Shown: positions 33,603 through 42,959 of the stretch, one piece after another | Position numbering within the stretch: the stretch's first letter is position 1 | Layout: every line of letters starts with the position of its first letter | Source of the DNA: Blastococcus sp. HT6-4 | GTDB lineage: Bacteria; Actinomycetota; Actinomycetes; Mycobacteriales; Geodermatophilaceae | DNA length: 64,000 nt | Assembly: GCF_039679125.1 (NCBI RefSeq) | Contig: NZ_CP155551.1 | Location: 1,984,001 to 2,048,000, forward strand | Direction of reading: 5' to 3' | The notes under the pieces: model-generated | The model's input: only the letters and a program-made list of their open reading frames with translations | Databases searched by the model: none | Told to the model about the DNA's origin: nothing | Made by a program: the position numbers and the translations under genes

Positions 33603-34499
33603 TCAGCTGATCGGCGCGGGGCGCGCACCGACGACGGTCAGCGCTCCCGGCACGCACTCGGTGATGGCCGGCAGCGGGGCCAGGAGCTCCCCGTCGGCGT
33701 AGGTGGTCACCCCGGCGCAGGCGAGCTCCACCCGGACCGCCCGGTGGACGGTCACCGCGGGGTGGCCGACGTGCGACCCGTCCGCCAGCCGGGGCTTGGT
33801 GCGGACCAGCTCCAGCCGGGTGGTCGGCCCGACGACGGTGACGTCGAGCAACCCGTCGGCCGGGTCGGCGGCCGGGCACACCCGCAGACCGCCGCCGTAC
33901 CAGGCGGTGTTGCCGACGGCGATCATCGTGGCCGGCAGGGTGCGCTCGACGCCGTCGAGCGTCAGGGTGATCTCGTAGGGCCGCAGCCGCGCCAGCTCGG
34001 CCAGGACGGCGAGGTCGTACCGGCGGCGCCCCCGCGGCCAGCGCAACCGGTTGGCACGGTCGGTGACGGCGGAGTCGAAGCCGCAGCACAGCACGGTGGC
34101 CCACCAGCGGCCGGCGGTCCGGCCGGCGTCGATCGTCCGGCTGCGGCCGGCCAGCAGGTCCGCCGCGGCCGCGCGGGCGGCCGTCACCGGGTCCGCCGGC
34201 ACGCCGAGGGCCAGTGCCAGGTCGTTGCCCGTCCCCGCCGACACCACGGCCAGCGGCGTGGCGGTGCCGGCCACCGCCTGCAGCGCGGCGTGCGCGGCGC
34301 CGTCACCGCCTATCGCGACGACCGCACCTGCGCCGTTGGCCACGGCATCGGACGCCTGCCGTTCGGCATCGGGACGGGTGGCCGCGGCGAGCACCCGTGG
34401 GGCCAGCCCCGCGCCCCGCAGACCGTCGAGCACCGACGACGCCACCGCCAGGGCCCGGCCACGACCGGCGGCCGGGCTGAGCAGGACGGCCACGTCCAC
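33603..34499 (-). CDS. Diacylglycerol/lipid kinase family protein
   Basis: A 298-residue cytosolic or membrane-associated lipid kinase of the DagK/YegS type. Seen: VAVLLSPAAGRGRA at the start, the nucleotide motif VVAIGGDGAAHAALQ (GGDG at 64-67), VVSAGTGNDLALALG, TIDAGR, CCGFDSAVTDRANRLRW and the late YADGELLAPLP. It phosphorylates diacylglycerol or a related lipid with ATP; the substrate is unproven. The GTG at 34499 lies 5 bases after the tatC stop, so it is cotranscribed with tatC and possibly tatA. Confidence 0.88.
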   Translation of the reverse strand: MDVAVLLSPAAGRGRALAVASSVLDGLRGAGLAPRVLAAATRPDAERQASDAVANGAGAVVAIGGDGAAHAALQAVAGTATPLAVVSAGTGNDLALALGVPADPVTAARAAAADLLAGRSRTIDAGRTAGRWWATVLCCGFDSAVTDRANRLRWPRGRRRYDLAVLAELARLRPYEITLTLDGVERTLPATMIAVGNTAWYGGGLRVCPAADPADGLLDVTVVGPTTRLELVRTKPRLADGSHVGHPAVTVHRAVRVELACAGVTTYADGELLAPLPAITECVPGALTVVGARPAPIS

Positions 34500-34504
34500 A
34501 GTGG

Positions 34505-35422
34505 TCAGCCGCGCGTGGCGGACCGCGACGAGTCGACGGTGTCCTCGAGCGGCGAGGGCTGGGCGTCCAGCGGGGAGGCCGCGTCGTCGGACAGCCCGTG
34601 GAAGTGCTCGAGGGCGTCCCGCTTGGCCCGTCGCCGGTCGACGAACCGGGCCACCTGGATGGCCAGCTCGAACAGCACGATCATCGGGCCGGCCATGGCC
34701 AGCATGGTGAACGGGTCCTGCGTCGGGGTGACGAAGGCGGCGAAGACGATCGTCAGGAAGAAGATCCACCGGCGGCTCTGCCGCAGCACCGCGTAGCTGA
34801 GGACGCCGACCAGGTTGAGCGCGACGGCGATGAGCGGCACCTCGAAGCTGACCCCGAAGGCGATCAACAGCGAGAGCGCGAATCCGATGTAGTCCTGGGC
34901 GGTCAGCGCCACGACCACACCGCTGCCGGCCAGGCCGAGGAGCAGCTCCAGCCCCGCCGACAGCGAGAGGTAGGCCAGCGCGGCACCCAGGGCGAACAGC
35001 GAGGAGGAGACCGCGACGAAGGCGACGCCGTAGCGCTTCTCGTTGCGCTTCAGCCCCGGGGTGATGAACGCCCACAGCTGGTAGAGCCAGAACGGCGAGG
35101 ACAGGACCGCTCCGGCCAGGAAGGCCACCTTGAGCCGGATGAACACACCGCCGAGCACGTCGGTGATGAGCAGCCCGCACTCCTGCTCGCTGCCCTGGGT
35201 GAACCGCAGGTCGACGGGGAGGTCGCAGTACGGCGCACGGATGAAGTCGCCGAGGCCGTGCTCGTACCACCAGAACGACACGGCGGTGGCGAGCAGCAGG
35301 AAGAACAGGGCCTTGGCGATCCGGCTGCGCAGCTCGGTGAGGTGCGCGACGAGCGACATGGTCGCGTCGGGGTCGCGCGAGGCCCGGCCGCGCCGTCGCG
35401 GCCTGGGAACGGCAGAACTCAC
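34505..35422 (-). CDS. tatC: Sec-independent translocase subunit TatC
   Basis: A 305-residue inner-membrane protein that recognises twin-arginine signal peptides. Seen: MSLVAHLTELRSRIAKAL (the TatC signature) at about 22-39, six transmembrane segments, the loop FWLYQLWAFITPGLKRNEKRY between TM2 and TM3, DYIGFALSLLIAFGVSFEVPL and VTPTQDPFTMLAMAGPMIVLFE near the end. The last 50 residues are a charged cytosolic tail. The GTG start is 22 bases after the tatA stop; both belong to one operon with the DagK-like gene. Confidence 0.97.
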   Translation of the reverse strand: MSSAVPRPRRRGRASRDPDATMSLVAHLTELRSRIAKALFFLLLATAVSFWWYEHGLGDFIRAPYCDLPVDLRFTQGSEQECGLLITDVLGGVFIRLKVAFLAGAVLSSPFWLYQLWAFITPGLKRNEKRYGVAFVAVSSSLFALGAALAYLSLSAGLELLLGLAGSGVVVALTAQDYIGFALSLLIAFGVSFEVPLIAVALNLVGVLSYAVLRQSRRWIFFLTIVFAAFVTPTQDPFTMLAMAGPMIVLFELAIQVARFVDRRRAKRDALEHFHGLSDDAASPLDAQPSPLEDTVDSSRSATRG

Positions 35423-35444
35423 CGTCGTGCCCGGTGCGGGGAGG

Positions 35445-35771
35445 TCAGCGGGGGCCGTCGGCGGCGCGCGCCTGGTCCGCGCGGGCGCGCAACTCGGCCG
35501 CGTGCGCCTCGGCGGAGGCGGCCTCGGCCTGCAGCCGGGCGTTCAGGTCGTCCTGCGGCGGCGACGCCGGCGCTACGATCTCGCCGCGGACGGGGCCGGT
35601 CTGCGCGGCGTCCTTCGCGCGGACGTCGTCGTCCTTCATGCCCTTCATCTCGCCCTTGAAGATGCGCAGCGAGCGGCCCAGGGAGCGCGAGGCGTCCGGG
35701 AGCTTCTTGTAGCCGAACAGCAGCAGGATGGCCAGGATGATCAGGCCGATCTCCAGCGGGCCGAGATTCAC
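35445..35771 (-). CDS. tatA: Sec-independent translocase subunit TatA
   Basis: A 108-residue single-pass membrane protein that forms the Tat pore. The N-terminal helix LEIGLIILAILLLFGYKKLPDASRSLGRSLRIFK shows the FGYKKLP hinge and amphipathic helix typical of TatA; the remainder is a charged, Ala-rich tail with coiled character. The GTG at 35771 has GGAGGAC upstream. First gene of the tatA-tatC-dagK-like unit, downstream of pafBC as in Mycobacterium. No tatB is adjacent. Confidence 0.96.
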   Translation of the reverse strand: MNLGPLEIGLIILAILLLFGYKKLPDASRSLGRSLRIFKGEMKGMKDDDVRAKDAAQTGPVRGEIVAPASPPQDDLNARLQAEAASAEAHAAELRARADQARAADGPR

Positions 35772-35878
35772 GACGCGTCCTCCACGAGTGTTGGCTTCCG
35801 CGATGCTACGCCGGGAAACGTGCGATTCCCGCGTCGCGCGCGGGCCGGATTCCTGCCGGCGCCGAGTTCGCCCGCCGT

Positions 35879-36085
35879 TCAGCCGCTGGTCGGCCGGGCG
35901 TCACGGCGCCGGGCGGCGTGCTCGGCGGAGAGCTGCACCTGCTCGAGCACCGGGCGCACGTCGTCCTCGGCGGCCGCCAGCTCGCGGTTCAGCCGGCCGA
36001 AGGCGCCCAGGACGCCGTGGCCGACCACGGCGAGGACGACGAGCGCCAGCAGCACCACGACGGCGAGCACGATCCAGAACAGCAC
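35879..36085 (-). CDS. Small single-pass membrane protein
   Basis: A 68-residue protein with one N-terminal transmembrane helix (MLFWIVLAVVVLLALVVLAV) and a 40-residue charged, helical tail with two Arg clusters. I do not recognise a family. The GTG at 36085 is exactly 6 nt after TAGGGT located inside the 3' end of pafC, so it has its own leaderless promoter, which supports it as a real gene. It lies between pafC and tatA; a link to either is unknown. Confidence 0.65.
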   Translation of the reverse strand: MLFWIVLAVVVLLALVVLAVVGHGVLGAFGRLNRELAAAEDDVRPVLEQVQLSAEHAARRRDARPTSG

Positions 36086-36094
36086 GAGCAGACC

Positions 36095-37078
36095 CTATCC
36101 GGCGCCGTCGTGCGCCACCCCGTAGCGGGCCAGCGCCGCACGCGCCTCGGCGGCCACCTGGGTACCGATCTCGACCGGCTCGTCGACGACCGCATCACCG
36201 CCGAGCGAGGCGACGAGCCGGCGGGCCCACGCCAGGTCGGCGGTGCGCACGGTGACCGCGAGCCCGCCCGGTGGGTCGTCCACCGGCACGACGTCCTCCA
36301 CCGGGTAGTAGTCGGCCACCCACCGGGCGCGGCGGGCCAGCCGCAGCCGGACCGCCGGCTCCTCCGGGCCGGGCTGGTACACCCCGTCGTCGACGTTCCG
36401 GTTGGCCGCCTGCGGTGGCGGGGCGGCCGGCTCGTCCAGCACCGCCACGTCGTCGACCCGGTCGAGCCGGAACAGCCGGACGCCCTCTGCCCGGCGGCAC
36501 CACGCCTCCAGGTACCAGCGGCCGTCCACGAGCAGCAGCCGCATCGGGTCGACGGTCCGCTCGGTGCGCTCGTCGCGCGCGGGCACGTAGTAGTGCAGGT
36601 GCAGGGCCCGCTGCCGCTCCAGGGCCTCGCGGACGACGGCGAGGGCGTCCTCCCGGACGTCCACGCTCACCGCGACCGGCGACGTGCGCTCGGCCGCGTC
36701 GCCGGCCGCCGCGGAGACCTTCGCCAGGGCGCGGCTGACCGCCTCCCGCTCGGCGAGGTCCGGCAGCTCCAGCAGCGTCCGCAGCGCCACCACGAGCGCG
36801 ACCGCCTCGTCGGTGGTCAGCCGCAGCGGCCGGACCATGCCGGCGCTGAAGGTCACCCGGACCCGGTCGCCCTCGAACGCGACGTCGATCAGGTCGCCGG
36901 GGCCGTAGCCGGGCAGCCCGCACATCCACAGCAGCTCGAGGTCGCCGCGCAGCTGGCGTTCGCTGACGCCGAAGTCGCGCGCCGCCTCCGCGACGGCGAC
37001 CCCGCCGGGCCGCGCGCTCAGGTAGGGCACGAGGGCCAGCAGCCGGGTCATCCGGTCGGTGGTGCCGGTGGCGTTCAC
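36095..37078 (-). CDS. pafC: WYL-domain transcriptional activator PafC
   Basis: A 327-residue regulator that forms a heterodimer with PafB and activates the LexA-independent DNA damage response in actinobacteria. An N-terminal helix-turn-helix (RLLALVPYLSARPGGVAVAEAARDFGVSERQLRGDLE) is followed by a WYL domain with ERTVDPMRLLLVDGRWYLEAWCRRA and LFRLDRVDDV, then a WCX C-terminal extension. The GTG overlaps the pafB stop (GTGA), so the two subunits are coupled for equal synthesis. Confidence 0.94.
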   Translation of the reverse strand: MNATGTTDRMTRLLALVPYLSARPGGVAVAEAARDFGVSERQLRGDLELLWMCGLPGYGPGDLIDVAFEGDRVRVTFSAGMVRPLRLTTDEAVALVVALRTLLELPDLAEREAVSRALAKVSAAAGDAAERTSPVAVSVDVREDALAVVREALERQRALHLHYYVPARDERTERTVDPMRLLLVDGRWYLEAWCRRAEGVRLFRLDRVDDVAVLDEPAAPPPQAANRNVDDGVYQPGPEEPAVRLRLARRARWVADYYPVEDVVPVDDPPGGLAVTVRTADLAWARRLVASLGGDAVVDEPVEIGTQVAAEARAALARYGVAHDGAG

Positions 37079-38052
37079 GTCCGCTCCCCCATCGCGGCCA
37101 GGCGGGTCAGCCGGGCGACGACCGCGTCCCGGATCTCGGTGGGCGCCTCGACGACGACGTCGGCCCCGTAGGCGGCCAGCTGGTCGGCCAGTGCCCAGGG
37201 CTCGGTCGTGCGCAGCTGGAGGCGGTCGTCGCCGTCCGCGGCGGGGCCCAGGGAGGTGGCGTGCCGGCGCAGGCCGACCGCCGTGCCCGGGCGCGCGCGG
37301 ACCACCACCAGGTGCTCCTCTCCCCCGGCCTGCCCGGCGACGAACGCGGTGAGGTCCAGGTCGGCCGGCGGCTCGAACGCCCCCGCCGGGCCGGAGGCCT
37401 TCGGGGCGCCGACCACGCGCGAGAGCCGGAACACCCGGCCGGCCTGCCGGTCCAGGTCGTACCCGACCAGGTACCAGCGGCCGTGCCAGGCCACCACCCC
37501 CCACGGCAGCACGGTCCGCCGGACGGCGGTGTCCTCGTCGGGGCGGCGGTAGTCGAACTGCAGCTGCCGGCGGTCGCGGGCCGCGGCATAGCACGGCTCG
37601 AACGCCGCCTCCCCCCGGTCCAGGCGCGGCTGGATGGGGAGGGAGCGGGAGCTGTCGAGCTCGACCCCGGCCGCCTTGAGCTTGACCAGGGCGCTCTGGG
37701 CGGCGCCGGCCAGCTGTGCGGACTCCCACAGCCGCAGGGCGAGCCCCACCGCGGCCGCCTCCTCACCGGTGAGGTGGATCTCCGGGAGCTCGTAGTCCGC
37801 CCGGGCGATCCGGTAGCCGTCCTCGGTGTCGAAGACGCTCGTGCGGCCGGTCTCCAGCGGGATGCCCATCTCCCGCAGGTCGGCCTTGTCCCGCTCGAAC
37901 ATCCGCTTGAAGGCCTCGTCGGCGCGGTCGCTGCCGTCGTCGGCCTCGTAACCGGGCACCGTGGCACGGATGCGGGCGGCGGTCACGTACTGCCGGGTGC
38001 TGAGCAGCGCGATGACCAGGTTGACCAGTCGCTCCGCCCGCTTGGCCGCCAT
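37075..38052 (-). CDS. pafB: WYL-domain transcriptional activator PafB
   Basis: A 325-residue partner of PafC. Seen: an N-terminal HTH starting AKRAERLVNLVIALLSTRQYVTAARIR, MFERDKADLREMGIPLE, and a WYL domain with VLPWGVVAWHGRWYLVGYDLDR and VFRLSRVVG. The -10 box TAGCCT (38059-38064) is 6 nt before the ATG at 38052, which selects that start over an in-frame GTG at 38058 that would precede transcription. It is divergent from the DUF3866 gene. PafBC is thought to respond to a DNA-damage ligand bound at the WYL domain. Confidence 0.94.
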   Translation of the reverse strand: MAAKRAERLVNLVIALLSTRQYVTAARIRATVPGYEADDGSDRADEAFKRMFERDKADLREMGIPLETGRTSVFDTEDGYRIARADYELPEIHLTGEEAAAVGLALRLWESAQLAGAAQSALVKLKAAGVELDSSRSLPIQPRLDRGEAAFEPCYAAARDRRQLQFDYRRPDEDTAVRRTVLPWGVVAWHGRWYLVGYDLDRQAGRVFRLSRVVGAPKASGPAGAFEPPADLDLTAFVAGQAGGEEHLVVVRARPGTAVGLRRHATSLGPAADGDDRLQLRTTEPWALADQLAAYGADVVVEAPTEIRDAVVARLTRLAAMGERT

Positions 38053-38058
38053 GCCCAC

Positions 38059-38064
38059 AGGCTA
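38059..38064 (-). promoter_or_regulatory. -10 box of pafBC
   Basis: TAGCCT on the minus strand, 6 bases before the pafB ATG. It decides the start and implies a leaderless pafBC mRNA. The divergent gene's own -10 (TAGCCT, 38117-38122) lies 52 bases away. Confidence 0.6.
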
Positions 38065-38128
38065 GTCAGGCGGGCCGGCCGGCCGTCGCCGCCCGGCCGC
38101 CGGCCCGCCCGCTGGTTAGCCTGCCGGT

Positions 38129-39286
38129 ATGAGCAGCCCAGCCAGGTCCGCGCCCGTGTCCCGCATCCGCTGGCGGCGCGGTGCGGTCACGGAGGTCGGC
38201 CGGTCGTGGCGCGACGCGCTCGAGCTGACCGTGGAGGTGCCCGGTGAGGGCGCGCTGCGGGCGCTGGCCTACCCGTCGCTGGTCGGCATCCCGCAGGTCG
38301 GCGACGACGTGCTGCTCAACACCACCGCGCTGGCCCAGAACCTCGGTACCGGCGGCTACGCACTGGTCGTCGCCGTCCCCGACCGGCTGCCGCCGGACCC
38401 CGAGGGGCCGGGGCACCTGGTGAAGGCCCGGTACACGCCGCTGCAGGTGACGGTGCAGGGCGTCGACGAGCAGGAGACCGAGCACCACGCCGCGATCGCC
38501 GGGGCCGACGACCTCGGCGGCATGCCGGTGGTCGTGGCGGACCTGCACTCGGCGCTGCCGGCGGTCCTGATCGGGATGCTCGCCACCGACCCCGACCTGA
38601 AGGTCGCCTACGTGATGACCGACGGCGGCGCGCTGCCCGCCGGCTTCTCCCGGACGCTCGACGTGCTGAAGACGTCGCTGGCCGGGGTCGTCACCGTGGG
38701 GCAGGCCTTCGGCGGCGACCTGGAGGCGGTGACCCTCCACACGGGCCTGCTGGCGGCCAGGCACGTGCTGAACGCCGACCTGGCGATCGTCAGCCAGGGT
38801 CCGGGGAACCTGGGCACCGGGACGCCGTGGGGGTTCTCGGGCATCGCGGCCGGCGAGGCGTGCAACGCCGTCAGCGTGCTCGGCGGGCTGCCGATCGGCG
38901 CGCTGCGGATCTCCGACGCCGACCCGCGACCCCGCCACCGCGGGGTCTCCCACCACTCGCTGACGGCCTTCGGCCGGGTCGCGCTCGGCGGCGTCACGCT
39001 GATCGCGCCGCGCGGCCTGTCCTCGGAGCTGGGCGGCCAGGTGGACGAGGACCTCGCCGGTCAGCCGGAGCGCAACCCGGTGGTGTGGGTGGACACCGAC
39101 GGGCTGGACACCGCGCTCGGCCTCTCCCCCGTCCCGCTGCGCACGATGGGCCGCGGCTACCCGGAGGAGCGGGCCTACTTCCTGGCCGCGGCGGCGGCCG
39201 GCCGCTACGCGGCCCTCCAGGTGCCCGTGGATCCCGAGCTGGTGCCTGCAGCCGAGGAGACCGGAAGCGCCGCCGCCGGCGACTGA
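38129..39286 (+). CDS. DUF3866 family protein
   Basis: A 385-residue cytosolic protein of the DUF3866 family, found in actinobacteria and Firmicutes, function unknown. Seen: an N-terminal beta-barrel-like part (SRIRWRRGAVTEVGRSW), GDDVLLNTTALAQNLGTGGYALV, MPVVVADLHSALPAVL, AYVMTDGGALPAGFSRTL, TVGQAFGGDLEAVTLHTGLLAAR and SQGPGNLGTGTPWGFSGI. The ATG is 6 nt after TAGCCT. The gene sits between pafB and pafA but on the opposite strand; the same neighbour occurs near this locus in other actinobacteria as far as I recall. Confidence 0.88.
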   Translation: MSSPARSAPVSRIRWRRGAVTEVGRSWRDALELTVEVPGEGALRALAYPSLVGIPQVGDDVLLNTTALAQNLGTGGYALVVAVPDRLPPDPEGPGHLVKARYTPLQVTVQGVDEQETEHHAAIAGADDLGGMPVVVADLHSALPAVLIGMLATDPDLKVAYVMTDGGALPAGFSRTLDVLKTSLAGVVTVGQAFGGDLEAVTLHTGLLAARHVLNADLAIVSQGPGNLGTGTPWGFSGIAAGEACNAVSVLGGLPIGALRISDADPRPRHRGVSHHSLTAFGRVALGGVTLIAPRGLSSELGGQVDEDLAGQPERNPVVWVDTDGLDTALGLSPVPLRTMGRGYPEERAYFLAAAAAGRYAALQVPVDPELVPAAEETGSAAAGD

Positions 39287-39319
39287 CGTCGCGCCGACTG
39301 GGGCCCCAGGGCCCGGGGA

Positions 39320-40678
39320 TCACATGGAGGCGATGAGCTTCTCGACGCGTTCGTCGACGGCCTTGAAGGGGTCCTTGCAGAGCACGGTGCGCTGGGCCTG
39401 GTCGTTGAGCTTGAGGTGCACCCAGTCGACGGTGAAGTCGCGGCGCTTCTCCTGGGCCTTGCGGATGAACTCGCCGCGCAGCTTGGCGCGGGTGGTCTGC
39501 GGCGGCACGTTCTTCGCCTCGAAGACCAGCGGCTCGTGGGCGACGCGGTCGACCTGCCCCGCGCGCTCGAGCAGGTAGTACAGCCCGCGGGTGCGGCTGA
39601 TGTCGTGGTAGGCGAGGTCCATCTGGGCGACCCGGGGGGAGCTCAGCGGCAGGTCGCGCTTGGCGCGGTACCGCTCGATCAGGCTGTACTTGATGGCCCA
39701 GTCGATCTCGCGGTCGATGAGCGAGAGGTCCTCGCTGTCGACGGCCTTCAGCACCCGGCCCCACAGCTCCAGCATCTGGCGGTGCACCGGGCTGCAGCCC
39801 TCGCTGTCGACGAACTCCATCGCCCGGCTGTGGTACTCCGACTGGATCTCCAGCGCCGACATCTCGCGGCCGCCGGCCAGCCGGACCTTGCGGCGGCCGG
39901 TCATGTCGTGGCTGATCTCCCGGATCGCCCGGATCGGGTTCTCCAGCGTCATGTCCCTGACCGGGACGCCGGCCTCGATCATGCGCAGCACCAGGTCGGT
40001 CATGGTGACCTTGAGCAGCGTCGTCGTCTCGCTCATGTTCGAGTCGCCGACGATGACGTGCAGCCGCCGGTAGCGCTCGGCGTCGGCGTGCGGCTCGTCG
40101 CGGGTGTTGATGATCGGCCGGGAGCGGGTGGTGGCGCTGGAGACGCCCTCCCAGATGTGCTCGGCGCGCTGGCTGACGCAGTAGATCGCGCCGCGGGGGG
40201 TCTGCAGGACCTTGCCGGCGCCGACGACGATCTGCCGGCTCACCAGGAACGGGATGAGCACGTCGGCCAGCCGCCCGAACTCGCCGTGCCGGCCGACGAG
40301 GTAGTTCTCGTGGCAGCCGTAGCTGTTCCCGGCGGAGTCGGTGTTGTTCTTGAACAGGTAGATGTCGCCGGTGACGCCCTCCTCGGCCAGGCGCTGCTCG
40401 GCGTCGACGACCAGCCCCTCGAGGATCCGCTCGCCGGCCTTGTCGTGGACGACCAGCTCGGTCAGGTCGTCGCACTCGGCGGTGGCGTACTCGGGGTGGC
40501 TGCCGACGTCGAGGTAGAGCCGGGAGCCGTTGCGCAGGAACACGTTCGAGCTGCGTCCCCACGACACCACGCGCCGGAACAGGTACCGGGCGACCTCGTC
40601 CGGCGACAGCCGGCGCTGGCCCTTGAAGGTGCACGTGACGCCGTACTCGGTCTCGATCCCGAAGATCCGTCGGTCCAC
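39320..40678 (-). CDS. pafA: Pup-protein ligase PafA
   Basis: A 452-residue glutamine-synthetase-fold ligase that joins the C-terminal Glu of Pup to substrate lysines using ATP. Seen: [19 protein letters not shown] (catalytic Glu region), the [21 protein letters not shown] strand, [54 protein letters not shown] and the C-terminal domain [18 protein letters not shown]. Unlike Dop it lacks the 40-residue insertion loop. The GTG is 6 nt after TAGTCT (40685-40690). Confidence 0.97.
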   Translation of the reverse strand: MDRRIFGIETEYGVTCTFKGQRRLSPDEVARYLFRRVVSWGRSSNVFLRNGSRLYLDVGSHPEYATAECDDLTELVVHDKAGERILEGLVVDAEQRLAEEGVTGDIYLFKNNTDSAGNSYGCHENYLVGRHGEFGRLADVLIPFLVSRQIVVGAGKVLQTPRGAIYCVSQRAEHIWEGVSSATTRSRPIINTRDEPHADAERYRRLHVIVGDSNMSETTTLLKVTMTDLVLRMIEAGVPVRDMTLENPIRAIREISHDMTGRRKVRLAGGREMSALEIQSEYHSRAMEFVDSEGCSPVHRQMLELWGRVLKAVDSEDLSLIDREIDWAIKYSLIERYRAKRDLPLSSPRVAQMDLAYHDISRTRGLYYLLERAGQVDRVAHEPLVFEAKNVPPQTTRAKLRGEFIRKAQEKRRDFTVDWVHLKLNDQAQRTVLCKDPFKAVDERVEKLIASM

Positions 40679-40684
40679 GCTTCG

Positions 40685-40690
40685 AGACTA
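40685..40690 (-). promoter_or_regulatory. -10 box of pafA
   Basis: TAGTCT on the minus strand followed by 6 bases and the GTG start, consistent with a leaderless pafA mRNA. Thus pafA has a promoter separate from prcBA. Confidence 0.55.
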
Positions 40691-40745
40691 GGCGCCGGGA
40701 GCGACACAGGCCCGGCGCCGGACCGGGCGGCCGGTCCGGCGGGGG

Positions 40746-41093
40746 CTATCGCTTCGCGTCGAGGCGCTGCAGCAGGTCGTCGAAGGCCCGCTCGATCGCG
40801 TCGTGGTCGTTCTGCGACGCCCGCTGCTTGCCGTGGATGAGCGCGGCCCGGTTGACCTTCGAGAAGTCGCCGTACGGGAAGTGGTAGCGCTTCTTGGTCT
40901 CCTCGCCGGCGTCCGGGTCGACGGCGAGGTGCCAGGAGGCGTAGCCCTTCCAGCCGTGCTTCTCGATCTCGGCGTTCCCGTCGTCGGTCGACGGTGCGGC
41001 GTCGGACCACTCCGTCCGGTCGTCGAAGGCGCCGTCGTCGATCAGCGTGCGGGCCTGGGCGACGGCGTCGTCGTTCAGTTCGTAGTTCGGCAT
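40746..41093 (-). CDS. Conserved hypothetical protein in the proteasome locus
   Basis: A 115-residue acidic soluble protein. Conserved-looking segments are MPNYELNDDAVAQARTLIDDG, HGWKGYASWHLAVD, TKKRYHFPYGDFSKVNRAALI and DAIERAFDDLLQRL. Related short proteins with the Y-x-F-x-Y-G-D-F core occur in actinobacteria, including phage, without assigned function. A TAGGGA box lies 6 nt before the ATG. It is wedged between prcA and pafA on the same strand, so involvement with pupylation is possible but only by context. Confidence 0.75.
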   Translation of the reverse strand: MPNYELNDDAVAQARTLIDDGAFDDRTEWSDAAPSTDDGNAEIEKHGWKGYASWHLAVDPDAGEETKKRYHFPYGDFSKVNRAALIHGKQRASQNDHDAIERAFDDLLQRLDAKR

Positions 41094-41120
41094 GACCGGT
41101 CCCTACCCGGGGGGCGGGGT

Positions 41121-42002
41121 TCAGTCGCTGCTGTCGTCCCCGGTCTGCGGGTGAGCCTCGCCGCTGTGCGCGGCACCGCCGGCCGTGTCGGCGGCCGCGG
41201 GGTCGCCGAGGCCGGCGGGCGTGCCGGGGGCCGGGTGGCTGGGCACGTGGGCGGAGGTCTGCGTCTGCGTTCCCCCCGCACCGGCCTGGCCGTCGTCGAG
41301 GAGCGTGTGCAGCGCGGCGCCGACGACCCGGCGGAAGGCCCGCTTGGGCCGGCGCCGGTCGAGGACCGCGACCTCCAGCTGCTCGGCGCGCAGCCGGGTC
41401 GGCCCGCCGTTGCCGGAGCCGGCGGTGGCCGGGCTGACGGCCGAGAGGGCGTCCACTCCCACGCGGAGCGCGTCGGCCAGGCCCATGCCGGCGTGGAAGT
41501 TCTCCCGCAGGTGCGAGGTGACGGAGTCCGCCTGGCCGCCCATGACGACGAAGTCGGGCTCGTCGACGACCGAGCCGTCGAAGGTGAGCCGGTAGAGCTG
41601 GTCCTGCTCGGGCGTCTCGCCGACCTCCGCCACGCAGAGCTCCACCTCGTAGGGCTTCATCTGCTCGGTGAAGATGGCGCCGAGGGTCTGGGCGTAGGCG
41701 TTGGCGACGACCCGGCCGGTGACGTCGCGGCGGTTGTAGGAGTACCCGCGGACGTCGGCCAGGCGGACCCCGGCCACCCGCAGGCTCTCGAACTCGCTGT
41801 AGCGGCCGACGGCGGCGAAGCCGATCCGGTCGTAGATCTCGCCGATCTTGTGCAGCGTGGAGCTGGGGTTCTCGGCGATGAGCAGGACGCCGTCGGCGTA
41901 GGTGAGGACGGCGACGCTCCGGCCCCGGGAGATGCCCTTGCGGGCGTACTCCGAACGGTCCCGCATGACCTGCTCGGCGGAGGCGTAGTACGGCATGGTC
42001 AT
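41121..42002 (-). CDS. prcA: 20S proteasome alpha subunit
   Basis: A 293-residue subunit of the outer, gating rings of the core proteasome. Seen: [69 protein letters not shown] and [13 protein letters not shown]. From about residue 225 the C-terminus is a low-complexity Gly/Ala/Pro/Thr tail longer than in most homologues, ending GDDSSD. The ATG at 42002 lies 3 bases after the prcB stop, so prcB-prcA are cotranscribed. A second Met at position 3 is an alternative start. Confidence 0.97.
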   Translation of the reverse strand: MTMPYYASAEQVMRDRSEYARKGISRGRSVAVLTYADGVLLIAENPSSTLHKIGEIYDRIGFAAVGRYSEFESLRVAGVRLADVRGYSYNRRDVTGRVVANAYAQTLGAIFTEQMKPYEVELCVAEVGETPEQDQLYRLTFDGSVVDEPDFVVMGGQADSVTSHLRENFHAGMGLADALRVGVDALSAVSPATAGSGNGGPTRLRAEQLEVAVLDRRRPKRAFRRVVGAALHTLLDDGQAGAGGTQTQTSAHVPSHPAPGTPAGLGDPAAADTAGGAAHSGEAHPQTGDDSSD

Positions 42003-42005
42003 GGG

Positions 42006-42863
42006 TCAGGCCTCCCGCGGCATGTTCCGGCGGTCCGCGGCCGCGCGTTCGGTGATGATCTGGTCGGCGACCGCGGCCACCTCGGCGTCGGTCAGCCGCA
42101 CGGAGCCCTCGGCGTCGACCCGGTAGACGATCGGGTACAGCCGGCGCACCGGGTCGGGCCCGCCGGTGGCGGAGTCGTCGTCGGCGGCGTCGTACAGCGC
42201 CTCGACGACGGTGCGGGTGGCCTCGTCGGCGGGCAGGCCGTTCCGCCAGGTCTTCTTCAGCGAGTTCTTGGCGAACAGGGAGCCGGAGCCGACGGCGGCG
42301 TAGCCCCGCTCCTCGTAGTTCCCGCCGGTGACGTCGTAGCTGAAGATCCGCCCGGGGGCGGTGCCGGGCGCGGCGTCGAGGTCGAAGCCGGCGAACAGCG
42401 GGACGACGGCGAGGCCCTGCAGCGCCGCGCCGAGGTTGCCGCGGATCATCTGGGCCAGCCGGTTCGCCTTGCCGTCGAGGGACATGGTGAGCCCCTCGAT
42501 CTTCTCGTAGTGCTCGAGTTCGACCTGGTAGAGCTTCACCATCTCGATGGCGATGCCGGCGGCGCCGGCGATGCCGATGACGCTGTAGGAGTCGGCCGGG
42601 TAGACCTTCTCGATGTCGCGGCTGGAGATCAGGTTCCCCATCGTGGCGCGGCGGTCCCCGCCCATGAGGACGCCGCCGTCGTAGGTGGCGGCGACGATCG
42701 TCGTGCCGTGCGGGGCGATGTCGCCCACGGGGAGCTGCGGGGCGGGCCGGCGGCCCGGGAGCAGGTCGGGCGCGGCCGAGGACAGGAAGTCGGTGAACGA
42801 GGAACCCACCCGGTCCAGGTACGCGGGCGGGAACCCGCTCCGGCCAGCTGACGAGTCGCTCAC
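42006..42863 (-). CDS. prcB: 20S proteasome beta subunit
   Basis: A 285-residue precursor of the catalytic beta subunit. A 53-residue propeptide ends at PHG, and cleavage before [23 protein letters not shown] exposes the nucleophile Thr54. Conserved parts include [27 protein letters not shown] and [20 protein letters not shown]. The GTG at 42863 gives the usual propeptide length; the open frame continues upstream without conservation. It heads a prcB-prcA unit, 96 bases downstream of the HNH gene. Confidence 0.97.
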   Translation of the reverse strand: MSDSSAGRSGFPPAYLDRVGSSFTDFLSSAAPDLLPGRRPAPQLPVGDIAPHGTTIVAATYDGGVLMGGDRRATMGNLISSRDIEKVYPADSYSVIGIAGAAGIAIEMVKLYQVELEHYEKIEGLTMSLDGKANRLAQMIRGNLGAALQGLAVVPLFAGFDLDAAPGTAPGRIFSYDVTGGNYEERGYAAVGSGSLFAKNSLKKTWRNGLPADEATRTVVEALYDAADDDSATGGPDPVRRLYPIVYRVDAEGSVRLTDAEVAAVADQIITERAAADRRNMPREA

Positions 42864-42959
42864 GTATCCGCCCTTCCCGCACGCGCATGCCGGCGTGCCC
42901 GCTGCTCTGCCGGGTGCGGCGCGACCTGCTGCCACGCGTTCCCGGACGTCGCTGCGACC

